Of a stretch of DNA of 64,000 bases, positions 8,130 to 17,849 are shown in pieces (the first letter of the stretch is position 1; each line of letters starts with the position of its first letter). The translations under genes and the position numbers were made by a program. The stretch lies in assembly GCF_001427785.1 (NCBI RefSeq), contig NZ_LMHM01000001.1:675116-739115 (forward strand), given 5' to 3'. Origin of the DNA: Lysobacter sp. Root690. GTDB lineage: Bacteria > Pseudomonadota > Gammaproteobacteria > Xanthomonadales > Xanthomonadaceae. Below the pieces are notes generated by a model, which saw only the letters and a program-made list of their open reading frames with translations, searched no databases and had not been told where the DNA came from.

Positions 8130-9407
8130 ATGGTCGACATCCATCACGCAGGGCCGTACTTCGCGATGATGCTGGCGGCGCTCGCATTCGCTTCGCTGCC
8201 GCTGTTCCGCGGCGCCGACCCCGACGGGCCGCAGCCGGACAAGCGCACCGACACCCTCGACGGTTTGCGCGGGTTCCTGGCCCTGAGCGTGTTCGCGGCG
8301 CATACGGTCGTGCATTACGAATACCTTCGCAGCGGCGTGTGGAAACCGTCGAGCGCGCAGTTCTACAACGTCGCCGGGCTGTTGGGCGTGTGTGTGTTCT
8401 TCATGGTCACCGGCTTCCTGTTCTGGACCAAGCTGCTCAAGGCCGGCGGCCGTCCGGGCTGGCGGGCGCTGTATATCGGCCGGGTGTTCCGGCTGGGACC
8501 GGTGTATCTGGTGGTGGTGCTGACGATGATCGGCGTGGTCGCCTATCGCACCGACTTCCGCTTGCAGGTGCCGGCATCGGAAGCGATCGCGTCGACCTTG
8601 GCCTGGCTCGCGCTCGGCATCGTGCCGCCACCGCCGACGATCAACGGCTATGCCGATACCGGCACCATCCTCGCCGGGGTGACCTGGACCTTGTTCTTCG
8701 AATGGCTGTTCTATTTCTCGTTACCGCTGCTGGCGGTGTTCGTGCGTCGCGGCCGGCATCTGGCGTTCACCGGCGCATTGGTCGCGGTCTGCCTGCTGAC
8801 CATCGTCGCGGCGACCTGGAACGGCGGTTTCGAAGCGGGGGTCAAACCGCGTCCGGTGTTGATGCTGGCGGTGCTGGCCGAGTTGGTCCTGCTGTTCGCC
8901 TCGGGCATGTTCGTCGCCTCGCTGCTGCATGCCGGCATCGGCGAACGTCTGCGCCTGCAGCGGCGCCGCTGGGCGGTGCTGGCCTTGCTGTGCCTGGCGC
9001 TGGTGTTCGCCGCGATGCTCGACCTGCGCAACCTCGGGATGCTGCCGTTGCTCGCGCTGTGCCCGCTGGCCGCGACCTTCCTGTGGATCGTGTGCGCGGG
9101 CAATCGCTTGTTCGGGGTATTGGCGTGGCCGGCGTCGCGGCGATTGAGCGGGCTGAGTTACGGCATCTATCTGGGCCAGGGACTGGCGCTGCTGGCGGTG
9201 TTCGCGATCCCCGGCGTCAAGACGTATGCAATGAGCGGAACGCTGGCGTTCTGGCTGGTCAACACCGTCTGCGCGCTGGTGCTGGTGACCGGCGCGCTGG
9301 CGGTCCATCTATGGATCGAAGAACCGGGCATCCGCATGGGCAGGCGCTGGGCGCAGCGGCTGCGCGCGCGCTCCGATGCGTTGGTGCCGCTGGCCTCGAC
9401 CGGCTAG
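8130..9407 (+). CDS. acyltransferase 3 family (OafA-like) membrane protein
   Basis: A 425-aa integral membrane protein of the Acyl_transf_3 family, with about ten hydrophobic helices. The family signature is at the front: DGLRGFLALSVFAAHTVVHY, with R and H of the conserved catalytic area, then GVCVFFMVTGFLFW. Members O-acetylate or otherwise acylate sugars of O-antigen, exopolysaccharide, peptidoglycan or secondary metabolites at the inner membrane; the acceptor cannot be told. It stands alone, followed by an ECF sigma gene with its own upstream region. Confidence 0.88.
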   Translation: MVDIHHAGPYFAMMLAALAFASLPLFRGADPDGPQPDKRTDTLDGLRGFLALSVFAAHTVVHYEYLRSGVWKPSSAQFYNVAGLLGVCVFFMVTGFLFWTKLLKAGGRPGWRALYIGRVFRLGPVYLVVVLTMIGVVAYRTDFRLQVPASEAIASTLAWLALGIVPPPPTINGYADTGTILAGVTWTLFFEWLFYFSLPLLAVFVRRGRHLAFTGALVAVCLLTIVAATWNGGFEAGVKPRPVLMLAVLAELVLLFASGMFVASLLHAGIGERLRLQRRRWAVLALLCLALVFAAMLDLRNLGMLPLLALCPLAATFLWIVCAGNRLFGVLAWPASRRLSGLSYGIYLGQGLALLAVFAIPGVKTYAMSGTLAFWLVNTVCALVLVTGALAVHLWIEEPGIRMGRRWAQRLRARSDALVPLASTG

Positions 9408-9564
9408 CCGCGCGCGCGCCGGCATCGGCGAAGACGCGATCGCCGTACAACGTTCGAACGCGACCGCGGCGGCCACCGGCGATGTGCAACTCGGCACACA
9501 CGACATAAATGGCTCACCTGAAACCGAAGCGGTATGCTGCGCCCTCCCGACCGGCGCCGCCTCG

Positions 9565-10143
9565 ATGACCGCCGCTGCTCCACCCGACATCACTCAGCTG
9601 TTGCAAAACTGGCGCGCGGGCGATTCCGACGCCGAAACGCAATTGCTCGAACAGATCTACCCGGTGCTGCGCCGTCTGGCCCAGCAGCGCCTGACCCGCA
9701 GCGGGCAGCTGACCCTGGTCGCCACCGAACTGGCGAACGATGCCTATTTCAAGTTGGTCGAGCAGCGCGAAGCGCAGTTCCAGAACCGCGTGCATTTCTA
9801 TGCGATCGCCGCGCACGTGATCCGCCGGCTGCTGGTCGATCACCTGCGCGAGCGCTCCGCGCTCAAGCGCGGCGGCGATGTCCTGCGCGTCACCCTGCAG
9901 GCCGGGCAGGAGGTCGCCGCGGTCACTCCCGATCTGGCCGACGCGCTCGACCTCGATCGCCTGCTCGAACGCCTGGAACGCATCAATGCGCGCGCCGCCA
10001 AGGGCGTGGAGCTGCGTTTCTTCGGCGGCCTGACCATCGAAGAGACCGCCGAAGCCATCGGCGTCTCGCTGCCGACCGCCAAGCGCGACTGGCAGTTCGC
10101 CCGCGCCTGGCTGCACGGCCAACTGTCCCCGCCGACTTCCTGA
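9565..10143 (+). CDS. ECF sigma factor paired with a TPR kinase
   Basis: A 192-aa sigma factor starting MTAAAPPDITQLLQNWRAGD. Region 2 includes LATELANDAYFKLVEQ-like residues around 45-65, and region 4 contains GGLTIEETAEAIGVSLPTAK near the C-terminus. It belongs to the ECF-like group (TIGR02999/ECF43 type) that is regularly encoded just before a Ser/Thr kinase with TPRs. In Xanthomonas such a pair (EcfK/PknS) controls type VI secretion; that role is known for the relative, not shown here. The kinase starts 16 bases after the stop, so they form an operon. Confidence 0.9.
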   Translation: MTAAAPPDITQLLQNWRAGDSDAETQLLEQIYPVLRRLAQQRLTRSGQLTLVATELANDAYFKLVEQREAQFQNRVHFYAIAAHVIRRLLVDHLRERSALKRGGDVLRVTLQAGQEVAAVTPDLADALDLDRLLERLERINARAAKGVELRFFGGLTIEETAEAIGVSLPTAKRDWQFARAWLHGQLSPPTS

Positions 10144-10159
10144 TCCCAGGCCGTTCGCC

Positions 10160-12856
10160 ATGCAGACTTCCACTTCGATCTGGTCGCAGGCCGCCGATGT
10201 GTTCGTGCGCGCGCTGGATCTGGATCCGGAGCGGCGCGGCGCTTTCATCGACGAGCAATGCGCGGGGCAAACCGATCCGGACGCGTTGCGCGAAGCGGTG
10301 CAGCGGCTGATCGACGCGCACCACAGCCTGGACGAATCGGCCGAGGCGGGAGCGTCCGACGCCTGGCAGGACGCGGCCGCCGCGGCCGCCGCGCAATGGA
10401 TCGAGCACGACGCCGAACAGCTCGAACCGGGCAGCCGCGCCGGGCCGTTCGTGATCGAACGCGAGCTCGGGGTCGGCGGCATGGGCCGGGTGTATCTGGC
10501 GCGGCGCGGAATCGACGAAGGCGAACAGCGCGTGGCGCTCAAGGTCGCCGCGTTCCATCGCCTGGCGCCGCAGGTGCGTCAGCGCCTGCGCCGCGAACGG
10601 CAATTGCTGGCGACGTTGGAGCATCCCAACATCGCGCGGCTGATCGATGCCGGCGAGCTACCGCCGGACCGGCCCTACTTCGCCATGGAGTACGTCGACG
10701 GCGAACCGATCGTGCAGCATTGCGACCGCCTCGAACTGCCGCTGCGCGCGCGCATCGAACTGGTGGTGCAGGTGCTGTCGGCGGTGGAGTACGCGCATCA
10801 ACGGCTGGTGCTGCATCGCGATATCAAGGCCGGCAACGTGCTGGTCGACCGCGACGGCCGGCCCAAGCTGCTCGACTTCGGCATCGCCAAGGCGCTGACA
10901 GGAGTCGACGCGCCGGTCAGCATGGCCACCGCCGACGCGCAGGCGTTCTTCTCGCCCGCCAGCGCCGCGCCGGAGCAGGTACTCGGCGCCGCCACCGATG
11001 TCGCCACCGACGTCTACGCGCTCGGCGCGCTGATGTACGAACTGTTCGCCGGCGAATTGCCGCTGACCCTGGAAGACGCCAACCCGGCGCTGATGGCGCA
11101 CGCGATCGTGCACACCGTGCCGGCCCTGCCGAGTCGCGCAGTCGCGCGGCTCGACAAGCAGTCGCCCGAACGCGCCGCGCAGATCGCGCGCCACCGTCGC
11201 AGCGCCAGCGCGCAGGCGCTGGTGCGGCAATTGCAGGGCGACCTGGATGCGATCGTTGCGCGCTGCCTGCGCAAGGAACCCGAGCAACGCTACGCCAGCG
11301 TAGAGCGTCTCGCCGCCGACCTGCGTGCGGTGCTGGAATCGCGGCCGATCGCCGCGCGCCGCACCGAGTCGCTGTATCGGCTGGGCAAATTCGCGCGCCG
11401 CCACGTCGCCGCGCTGACCCTGGCCGCGATCGCCTGCGCGCTGACCATCGGCTTCGTCACCAGCACCGTGCTGCAGTCGCGACAACTCGCGATCGCGCGC
11501 GATCGCGCCGAGGCGCGGCGCGCCCAGGCCGAAGACGTCACTCAATTCATGATCGACCTGTTCCGCGCCTCCGACCCGGCCCAGGCGCGCGGACGCGATC
11601 CGGGCGCGCGCGAGTTATTGGCGCGCGGCTCGCAGCGGCTGCAGGCGATCGACGATCCTGAAACCCATGCCGCATTGGCCGCGACCATCGCCGACATCGA
11701 CCTGTCGCTGGGCGACTACGATGGCGCCGAGCGGCATTCGGCCGAAGCGCTGCGGCTGCTGCAAGGTCTGCCGCACGCGGACCCGACCGACTTGCGCGCG
11801 GTCTATCGCTTGCGCGCGCGCGTGGCCATGGCCCGCGCCGACTACCCGCGCGCGCGCGGCCATCTCGAACAAGCGCTGCGCGCGCTGCCCGACGATGCCA
11901 GCAGCGACAGCGCAGCGATCGTCGACGAGCGCCTGTTGCTGCGACGCCTGCAGGCCGAACTGGAGCAGGCGCAAGGTCGCCTGGATATCGCGCTGCGTTT
12001 GTGGGAATCGGTGGACGCCGACTATCAGCGCCGTTACGGCAACCGCGACCTGCGCAGCATCGAAACCCGCCACGGCTGGGTCAGCGCCTTGCGCGCATCG
12101 GGCCAGCAACCGCGCGCGGCGCTGCTGCTGGCGCAATTGCCGGCGCTGGACGCGAACGCGCAACCCGACACCCCGGAGGCGGGCGAATCGCTTTACAACC
12201 AGGCGCGGCAGAAACGCGAACAGGGCGATTACCCCGCGGCCGAACGCCTGGCCCAGGAATCGTTGCGGGTCGATCTCAAGCTGTACGGCGAACGCCACAG
12301 CCGCACGGCTTCCTCGCTCAACCTGCTCGGCACGATCGCCCAGGCGCGCGGCGACTACGCCGCCACCGCGGCTTATTTCGAGCGCTCGCTGCAGATCAAG
12401 CGCGAGGTCAAGGGCGAGCAGCACCCGCACGTGGCCGCGGCCGAATACAACCTCGGCCTGCTGCAGCACATGTATCTGCGCGATCCGGTCGGCGGCGAAC
12501 GCCATCTGCGCAAGGCGGTGGAGATCGCCACCGTCGCCACGCCGGAACACATGAACCTGGCGATGTACCGGCTGGCCTGGGCGATGGCGCTGCACGATCT
12601 GGGCCGCGACGCGCAGGCGCGCGCGGTGCTGGCACCTGCGATCGAGCGATTCAGGCCGATCCCCGGGCATGCCGCGAACCTGGCGCTGGCGCAGGCCGAA
12701 ACGCTGTGCCTGGGCGATCTGCCGACGCCGGCGAACGCAGCGCGCGAACTGGCCGACGCGCTGGCGGTGATCCGTATCGATTTCGCCGCCGACAACCCGC
12801 GTGTGCTGCGCCTGCAAGCCTGCCAGAACCGCCTGGGCGCGCTCGCCAGAAAGTGA
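10160..12856 (+). CDS. transmembrane Ser/Thr kinase with C-terminal TPR region
   Basis: An 898-aa protein. The kinase domain is at about 95-400: glycine loop GVGGMGRVYLA, lysine in VALKVA, catalytic HRDIKAGN (His219), DFG in LLDFGIAKAL and an APE-like AAPEQV. All key residues are present, so it should be active. A single transmembrane helix at about 413-435 is followed by roughly 450 residues of TPR-like helices, including SLNLLGTIAQARGDYAATAA, typical of the TPR_10/TPR_12 type. The periplasmic TPRs would sense a partner and the cytoplasmic kinase would activate the ECF factor encoded 16 bases upstream (inference from the EcfK/PknS model). Confidence 0.92.
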   Translation: MQTSTSIWSQAADVFVRALDLDPERRGAFIDEQCAGQTDPDALREAVQRLIDAHHSLDESAEAGASDAWQDAAAAAAAQWIEHDAEQLEPGSRAGPFVIERELGVGGMGRVYLARRGIDEGEQRVALKVAAFHRLAPQVRQRLRRERQLLATLEHPNIARLIDAGELPPDRPYFAMEYVDGEPIVQHCDRLELPLRARIELVVQVLSAVEYAHQRLVLHRDIKAGNVLVDRDGRPKLLDFGIAKALTGVDAPVSMATADAQAFFSPASAAPEQVLGAATDVATDVYALGALMYELFAGELPLTLEDANPALMAHAIVHTVPALPSRAVARLDKQSPERAAQIARHRRSASAQALVRQLQGDLDAIVARCLRKEPEQRYASVERLAADLRAVLESRPIAARRTESLYRLGKFARRHVAALTLAAIACALTIGFVTSTVLQSRQLAIARDRAEARRAQAEDVTQFMIDLFRASDPAQARGRDPGARELLARGSQRLQAIDDPETHAALAATIADIDLSLGDYDGAERHSAEALRLLQGLPHADPTDLRAVYRLRARVAMARADYPRARGHLEQALRALPDDASSDSAAIVDERLLLRRLQAELEQAQGRLDIALRLWESVDADYQRRYGNRDLRSIETRHGWVSALRASGQQPRAALLLAQLPALDANAQPDTPEAGESLYNQARQKREQGDYPAAERLAQESLRVDLKLYGERHSRTASSLNLLGTIAQARGDYAATAAYFERSLQIKREVKGEQHPHVAAAEYNLGLLQHMYLRDPVGGERHLRKAVEIATVATPEHMNLAMYRLAWAMALHDLGRDAQARAVLAPAIERFRPIPGHAANLALAQAETLCLGDLPTPANAARELADALAVIRIDFAADNPRVLRLQACQNRLGALARK

Positions 12857-12926
12857 GCGCGCCGCAGGCGCATCGGGCGATCAGCGCGACCAGTCGAGAT
12901 TGATCGAGGTCGCGCGCGGCGGCGAC

Positions 12927-13766
12927 TTATTGCAACTGGGGCACGGTCGGATCCGGCGGCGGTATCGGCTGGTCCAGCGGATTGATCGGCGCCGGCACCG
13001 GAGCCGACCAGTAGTGATCGAACGCAGTCGGCCAACCGATGCTCACCTCGGTACCGCTCTGCGTCGGCACGCCGAGCAGGAGCGCATTACGCAACCGCAC
13101 CGGCCGCCAGCTCGCCGACGGCAGCGGGAAACGCACTTCGCGTAATTGATCGCCGGCCCACACGCCGACCACGACCGCGCCGGGAACCCACTTCAGATAC
13201 GCCGGCTGGCCTGTCACCTCAGGGCCGTCCAGGACGATGCTGCGGTGATCGAGCCATTCCGGTTCCAGCAACGACGCGGTGGCGTACGACCAGTCCGTGG
13301 TGGGCGACTTCAGCCAGTCGAGCATCAAGGTGATCTCTCCCTCCTTGCGCCGCAGCGATATCACCAGCATGCGTTCGACCCCGTACTTGTCGGTCGGCCG
13401 GAACGACCACTCGATCATCCGCGCCTCGGACGCCTGCGACGTGTCCGCGCCCAGCTTGAAATTATCGATGTGCCAGCCGATTTCCACCTCGTTGGACGGG
13501 TTGCGCAGACGGTTCAGCAGGGCGTCGCTGAAGCCGATCTCGCGAATGCGGCCGCGGGCTTCGATCGGCACCGTATCGAACATGCTGAGGGTGTAGACCA
13601 GATTGACTTCGCACGAACCGGTACCCGGGCCGTTGCCCGAATCCCAATTACTTCCCGGCGGCTTCGGGTCGCCACCGCCGCGGTCGTCGCAGAATTCTTC
13701 GCCCGCCCAGGCGGGTCCGACCGCCAGCGATACGGCAATGGCGAGCAGTCCTAGCATCTTCTTCAT
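12927..13766 (-). CDS. hypothetical secreted protein, 279 aa
   Basis: I do not recognise this protein. It has a classical signal peptide (MKKMLGLLAIAVSLAVGPAWA) with cleavage expected after AWA. The mature N-terminus is rich in Gly/Asp/Pro. The rest reads as beta-rich with many aromatic residues, followed by a Pro-rich tail (PINPLDQPIPPPDPTVPQ). Two cysteines are near the N-terminus (CDD, SCEV) and could form a disulfide. It converges with the kinase gene and has no operon partner. Confidence 0.7.
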   Translation of the reverse strand: MKKMLGLLAIAVSLAVGPAWAGEEFCDDRGGGDPKPPGSNWDSGNGPGTGSCEVNLVYTLSMFDTVPIEARGRIREIGFSDALLNRLRNPSNEVEIGWHIDNFKLGADTSQASEARMIEWSFRPTDKYGVERMLVISLRRKEGEITLMLDWLKSPTTDWSYATASLLEPEWLDHRSIVLDGPEVTGQPAYLKWVPGAVVVGVWAGDQLREVRFPLPSASWRPVRLRNALLLGVPTQSGTEVSIGWPTAFDHYWSAPVPAPINPLDQPIPPPDPTVPQLQ

Positions 13767-14368
13767 GGGAGCCTACTTGTCATGTTGAATAAAGTGAGAA
13801 AGAGCCACGCGCCGCGACGGCGATCCTTGCGACACCGCGACGCGCAACCTGGAACCACCCGATCCGCCCGGCGCGGACCGACCACCACCCCGGCACCCGG
13901 TCGCCGTGCCGGCCGACCGATGCGCGTCCGACCCGCGGCCGCCGTTGCTTGTCAGGCGCAACGGGTCCGTGGGCAGGTCGCTCGATCGGCACCGACCGGG
14001 CGAAGCCGGATCGGCCCGGAGCCTCGGCGACGCCGAGCGTCCTGTGACGATAAACACGTAATCGACGTGAGGAACGGCTCATTGCGTATCAGCATCGCTT
14101 CGATACCGCTCCGCCCTCGCCGCTAACGCGCGCGGCCGCCCGTCCCCCTACGCGATGACGCGCGCCCGCCGTCAGATCGGTCCACGTTGCCGAGCCGTTC
14201 GCCGTCGCGCAGCCCTCGCCCCAGCCGCGCGATCCCGCCCGACGCCCGAACCCCGTCTGCCCGCAAACCCATGCCGCGCAAGGCCTTCATAATTCTTCAC
14301 CCAGGTTTCAGGCACTTCATCCGGCGCTCGTTCGCAATCGGGTTTCCTCATCGCTCGGAACCTCGACC
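13767..14368. other. intergenic, 602 bases, between divergent genes
   Basis: This holds the promoters of the secreted protein (minus) and the serine hydrolase (plus). Several frames are open because of high GC, but their products are Arg/Pro-rich and lack ribosome sites. I see no RNA gene, repeat or clear operator. Confidence 0.4.
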
Positions 14369-15493
14369 ATGCGTCCACGCCTCAACTGCCTGACCCTCCC
14401 GTTGCTCGCCCTGCTCGCCGCCGCTCCCGCCATGGCCGGTGCCTATCAACCGCCGCAGGCACGCGACGACGGCTGGGCGGTCGCCGACGCCGCCGGCCAG
14501 GGCTGGCAGGTCGAACGCTTCGGCGAACTCGAAGCCGCCATCGCCAAGGGCAGCTTCCCCGACGTCACCAGCATCGTCGTGGCCAAGGACGGCAAGCTGG
14601 TCTACGAGGCCTACTTCAACAAGGGCGGTGTCGACGTCCTCAACGACGTGCGCTCGGCGACCAAGAGCGTCACCTCGCTACTGGTCGGCGCGGCCATCGA
14701 CCGCGGCCTGATCCCCGGCGCCCAGGCCGGCGTGTACGGCTTCTTCGCCGACAAGCGCCCGTGGTCGAACCCCGATCCGCGCAAGGACAAGTTCACCCTC
14801 GAAGACCTGCTGACCATGAGCTCGCTGTGGGACTGCGATGACGACAACCCGTTCTCCGACGGCAACGAAGAACGCATGTACGTGCGCGAGGACTGGACCG
14901 CGTTCGTCCTGGGACTGCCGATCAAGGGCTTCGCGCCGTGGATGACGCGGCCGGAGAAAAGTCCGCACGGCCGTTCGTTCTCGTACTGCACCGCCGGCAG
15001 CTTCCTGCTCGGCGCGGTGGTCGAACGCGCGAGCGGACAGCCGTTGGAAAAATTCGCCGCGCAGACCCTGGAACAGCCGCTGGGCATCAGCCGTTCGCAA
15101 TGGAACCGCGCGCCCGAAGGCGTCGGCATGGGCGGCGGCGGCACCCGCTATCGCAGCCGCGACCTGGCCAAGCTCGGACAGATGGTCGCCGACGGCGGAC
15201 GCTGGCAGGGCAAAACGGTGATTTCGAAAGCCTGGATCGACGCCGCGCTGAGCGTGCATGCGCAGGCGCGCGACGACGCCGACTACGGCTATCAGTTCTG
15301 GCGCTTCCGCTTTCCGCTGCACGGCAAGCAGACCGGGGTCTGGGCGATGTCGGGCAACGGCGGCAACTACGTGTTCATCCTGCCCGAGCAACGCCTGGTC
15401 GCGGTGCTGACCCGGACCGCGTTCAATCAGCGCAACGCCCATCCGCAATCGCAGCAGTTGTTCGCCGACTACCTGCTCAAGGCGATGCCGTAA
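14369..15493 (+). CDS. exported serine hydrolase (class C beta-lactamase/PBP-like fold)
   Basis: A 374-aa protein with a signal peptide (LNCLTLPLLALLAAAPAMA). The catalytic SxxK motif is S96-A-T-K99 in the sequence RSATKSVTSLLVG. The usual Tyr-x-Asn is replaced by YCT (FSYCTAGSFLLGA), and a GNGGNYVF segment takes the place of the KTG/HxG box. This is typical of esterase or amidase relatives (EstB, 6-aminohexanoate hydrolase type) rather than true beta-lactamases. The substrate is unknown. Its end overlaps the convergent CadC-type regulator gene by 17 bases. Confidence 0.85.
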   Translation: MRPRLNCLTLPLLALLAAAPAMAGAYQPPQARDDGWAVADAAGQGWQVERFGELEAAIAKGSFPDVTSIVVAKDGKLVYEAYFNKGGVDVLNDVRSATKSVTSLLVGAAIDRGLIPGAQAGVYGFFADKRPWSNPDPRKDKFTLEDLLTMSSLWDCDDDNPFSDGNEERMYVREDWTAFVLGLPIKGFAPWMTRPEKSPHGRSFSYCTAGSFLLGAVVERASGQPLEKFAAQTLEQPLGISRSQWNRAPEGVGMGGGGTRYRSRDLAKLGQMVADGGRWQGKTVISKAWIDAALSVHAQARDDADYGYQFWRFRFPLHGKQTGVWAMSGNGGNYVFILPEQRLVAVLTRTAFNQRNAHPQSQQLFADYLLKAMP

Positions 15494-17111
15494 GCCGCGC
15501 CAGCAACTCGCGCGGGACCTGGCGGTTTTGATCGGCCACGCGCTGATGGATGAGGTCGAGCGAACGCGCGAACTCCGGATGCGCGGCCAGGGATCGGAAC
15601 AGCGGCGAGGCGCCGAGGTAATCGGCGTCGCGATAGCCTTCGTCGACCGCGCGCTGCACGTCGCGCAACGCGGCGGCGGAGTCGCCGCTGCCGGCGTGCA
15701 GCAAGGCCACTTCCAGCCAATCGGAGGGATAGCCCGCGCCTTGTTGCAGGTAACGGCTCGACTCGCTGGCGCGCTCGCGCAGGGCCGCGGGCGCGAACGG
15801 CGAGCCGTACAGATCGACCAGCGTCCGCGGCAGGCTCGCCTGCGGCCGCAACGCGGCGGCGCGCGCGAACGCCGCGGCCGCGTCCTTGCGATCGCCGCGC
15901 GCCAACGCCAACTCGCCGGCCAGCAGATGCAGGTCGGCGTGTTCGGTGCCGCGCTGCAAGGCCTGGTCCAGCGCGCCCCGCGCTTCGGTCAGGCGGCCGT
16001 GGCGGAACAGGAACTGCGGCCAGGCAATATTGGAAAACACGTTGTCCGGGTACAGCCGGAAACTTTCGCGATAACGCGCCTGAGCCGCCTGCGGATAGCC
16101 GAGCAGATCCAGATTGCTGGCGATCTGCAATTGCAGAAAACGCACGCGCGCCGGATCGCCGTGCAATGAGGTGTTGGCGATCAATGCATCGGCCAGCCGG
16201 CCCTTGCGGTCGTACAGATATGCGGCCGACGCGCGCGTGGCGTCGTTGCCCGGGTCCAGACGCAATGCCTGTTCGTAACCGGCCAGCGCGTCGTTGAGGC
16301 GCCCGCGGCAATCGTGCGAATACCCCAGCGCGGCGTGGCCGGCGGCATTGTCCGGATCGGCGGCGATCGCGGCCTGGGCCAGGGTCTGCGCGCGCACCGC
16401 CCATTCGGGCGCGAAATTGAACAGGCATACGCGCGCACTGTAGGCGCGGCTCAGTCCGACCTGAGCGGCGCGGTCGCGTGGCGTTTCCTGCAAGGCCTGC
16501 TGATACAGCGCGATCGCGCGTTCGTTGTTGTCGCGCTGGCCGAGGCTGGCGTAGTACTCGGCGCGCTGGGTCAGGCTCTGCGGCGCGGCGGCGGCGGGCA
16601 CGACAGGCGCGTTGGAACGGCCGCGCCATACGCCGAAGCCGATCGCCGCGATCGACAACAGCGCGAGCGCGGCGATCCACGGCGCGAATCGGCGCATCGT
16701 CGATGGCGACGACGACAACGGTTTTGCAGGCATCGTCGCCGGCGCGGCCACCGCCTCGTCCGCATCGCGCAACCGCTCGGGCCGCACGCACAACTGATAA
16801 CCGCGCCCACGCACCGAACGCAGATAGCGCGGATCGCGGCCGTCGTCGCCCATCGCCTGACGCAACAGCTTGACCCGCTGAGTCACGGTTTCCTCGTTGA
16901 CCACCGCCGGCGCCCAGACCTGTTCGATCAGTTCGTCGAACCCCACCACGCGATCGCCCTGCGCGATCAGATACGCCAGCAATTGAAAGCTCAGCCCCGA
17001 GACCTTGAGCGCCACGCCGTCGCGTTCCACCCGCTGTCCCGCCGTGTCGACAACCAGGTCGACCAGGGCGTAGCGGCCGGCAACGGGCGCGGAAGGAGCG
17101 GCATCGGCCAT
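15477..17111 (-). CDS. CadC/ToxR-type membrane regulator with TPRs
   Basis: A 544-aa protein. The N-terminal OmpR-like winged helix (about 12-108) includes LIEQVWAPAVVNEETVTQRV and YLRSVRGRGYQL. A transmembrane helix (PWIAALALLSIAAIGFGVW, about 145-163) follows. The periplasmic part, about 370 residues, is made of TPR-like repeats, with phrases such as PDNAAGHAALGYSHDCRGRL. One-component regulators of this architecture are abundant in Xanthomonadaceae, and their signals and targets are mostly unknown. It may control the small secreted gene divergent from it at 17406, but no operator was recognised. Confidence 0.88.
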   Translation of the reverse strand: MADAAPSAPVAGRYALVDLVVDTAGQRVERDGVALKVSGLSFQLLAYLIAQGDRVVGFDELIEQVWAPAVVNEETVTQRVKLLRQAMGDDGRDPRYLRSVRGRGYQLCVRPERLRDADEAVAAPATMPAKPLSSSPSTMRRFAPWIAALALLSIAAIGFGVWRGRSNAPVVPAAAAPQSLTQRAEYYASLGQRDNNERAIALYQQALQETPRDRAAQVGLSRAYSARVCLFNFAPEWAVRAQTLAQAAIAADPDNAAGHAALGYSHDCRGRLNDALAGYEQALRLDPGNDATRASAAYLYDRKGRLADALIANTSLHGDPARVRFLQLQIASNLDLLGYPQAAQARYRESFRLYPDNVFSNIAWPQFLFRHGRLTEARGALDQALQRGTEHADLHLLAGELALARGDRKDAAAAFARAAALRPQASLPRTLVDLYGSPFAPAALRERASESSRYLQQGAGYPSDWLEVALLHAGSGDSAAALRDVQRAVDEGYRDADYLGASPLFRSLAAHPEFARSLDLIHQRVADQNRQVPRELLARLTASP

Positions 17112-17405
17112 GCGGGTCGTCGCTGCGTAGGGAACCCGAGTTTATCAGTCCGGCTCCGATTGCCCGCGCGCGCGTCAGCGCGGGCAGTCGCATATCCATC
17201 GCCGCGCCGTGTCGGGTTTTGCCCGCCCGGTACGAACTGGGTCATGTGCGGCGACGCGGTGATCGCGTAACGCACAGGCGTGTCGGACCGCGGCCCGGTC
17301 GATCACCCGGGTCCGGCTGCAGACCAGAGCCGGATCGGCCTCCGGTCCGCACCCAGGACATTCACCGGCGTACATCCGTTCGCCGCCACTCATGGAGAGA
17401 ACCGC

Positions 17406-17669
17406 ATGAAAAAACCCTACAGAACCTTGATTCTCGCGATCGCGGCGACGGCGTTGTCGGCGGGTATCGCGTTCAACCTCTCGGCTCAGCCGGGCGCTTA
17501 TGTCGAGATACGGACCTACCGCGACACCGGCGGCACGGTGCATGGCGTGCGCTACATCAGCCACGGCTGCGCCGACCCGCAGCCCGCGGACTGGGGTCGG
17601 GCCATCGGCCTGTTCACCTCGCAGCAGAGCATGTGTTTCGCCCTGCCGACGCCGGGCGGCGGGTTGTGA
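17406..17669 (+). CDS. small secreted protein, 87 aa
   Basis: It starts MKKPYRTLILAIAATALSAG, a clear signal peptide, with GGAG upstream; the likely cut is after LSA (about residue 28). The mature 59 residues begin QPGAYVEIRTYRDTGGTVHG and hold two cysteines that could form one disulfide. Size and the YVEIRTYRD-type opening recall the short DUF6289-like exported proteins common in this family, but I cannot confirm it. It is followed by two tandem hairpins and is therefore probably monocistronic. Confidence 0.7.
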   Translation: MKKPYRTLILAIAATALSAGIAFNLSAQPGAYVEIRTYRDTGGTVHGVRYISHGCADPQPADWGRAIGLFTSQQSMCFALPTPGGGL

Positions 17670-17681
17670 TCCATCGGCCGT

Positions 17682-17748
17682 GACCGTGGACTTGTGAGCC
17701 ACGGTCGAGGCCATGGCGTCGCGGGACGGGTCCCCAACACCCGTCCCG
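17682..17748 (+). terminator. two tandem hairpins after the small secreted gene
   Basis: First hairpin: GACCGTGG (17682-17689) with CCACGGTC (17699-17706), a nine-base loop. Second: CGGGACGGGT (17722-17731) with ACCCGTCCCG (17739-17748), a seven-base loop, then TTACG. Both stems are perfect. They begin 13 bases after the stop at 17669 and separate it from the convergent MFS gene, so they likely act as terminators, perhaps for both strands. Confidence 0.75.
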
Positions 17749-17849
17749 TTACGTTGCGGCGATGCGCGGTCTCGACATGGATCGCCAGCCATCGCCGCCG
17801 CGCTGCAAGCGACGCGACGCTAGTTGGCGTGCTCGCGCATGCGCCGCCC

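Noticed and set aside
12870-12926. Hairpin between the kinase gene and the convergent secreted-protein gene
   Set aside because: GCGCGACC/GGTCGCGC pairing exists, but the loop is about 17 bases and DNA here is GC-rich enough for this to arise by chance.
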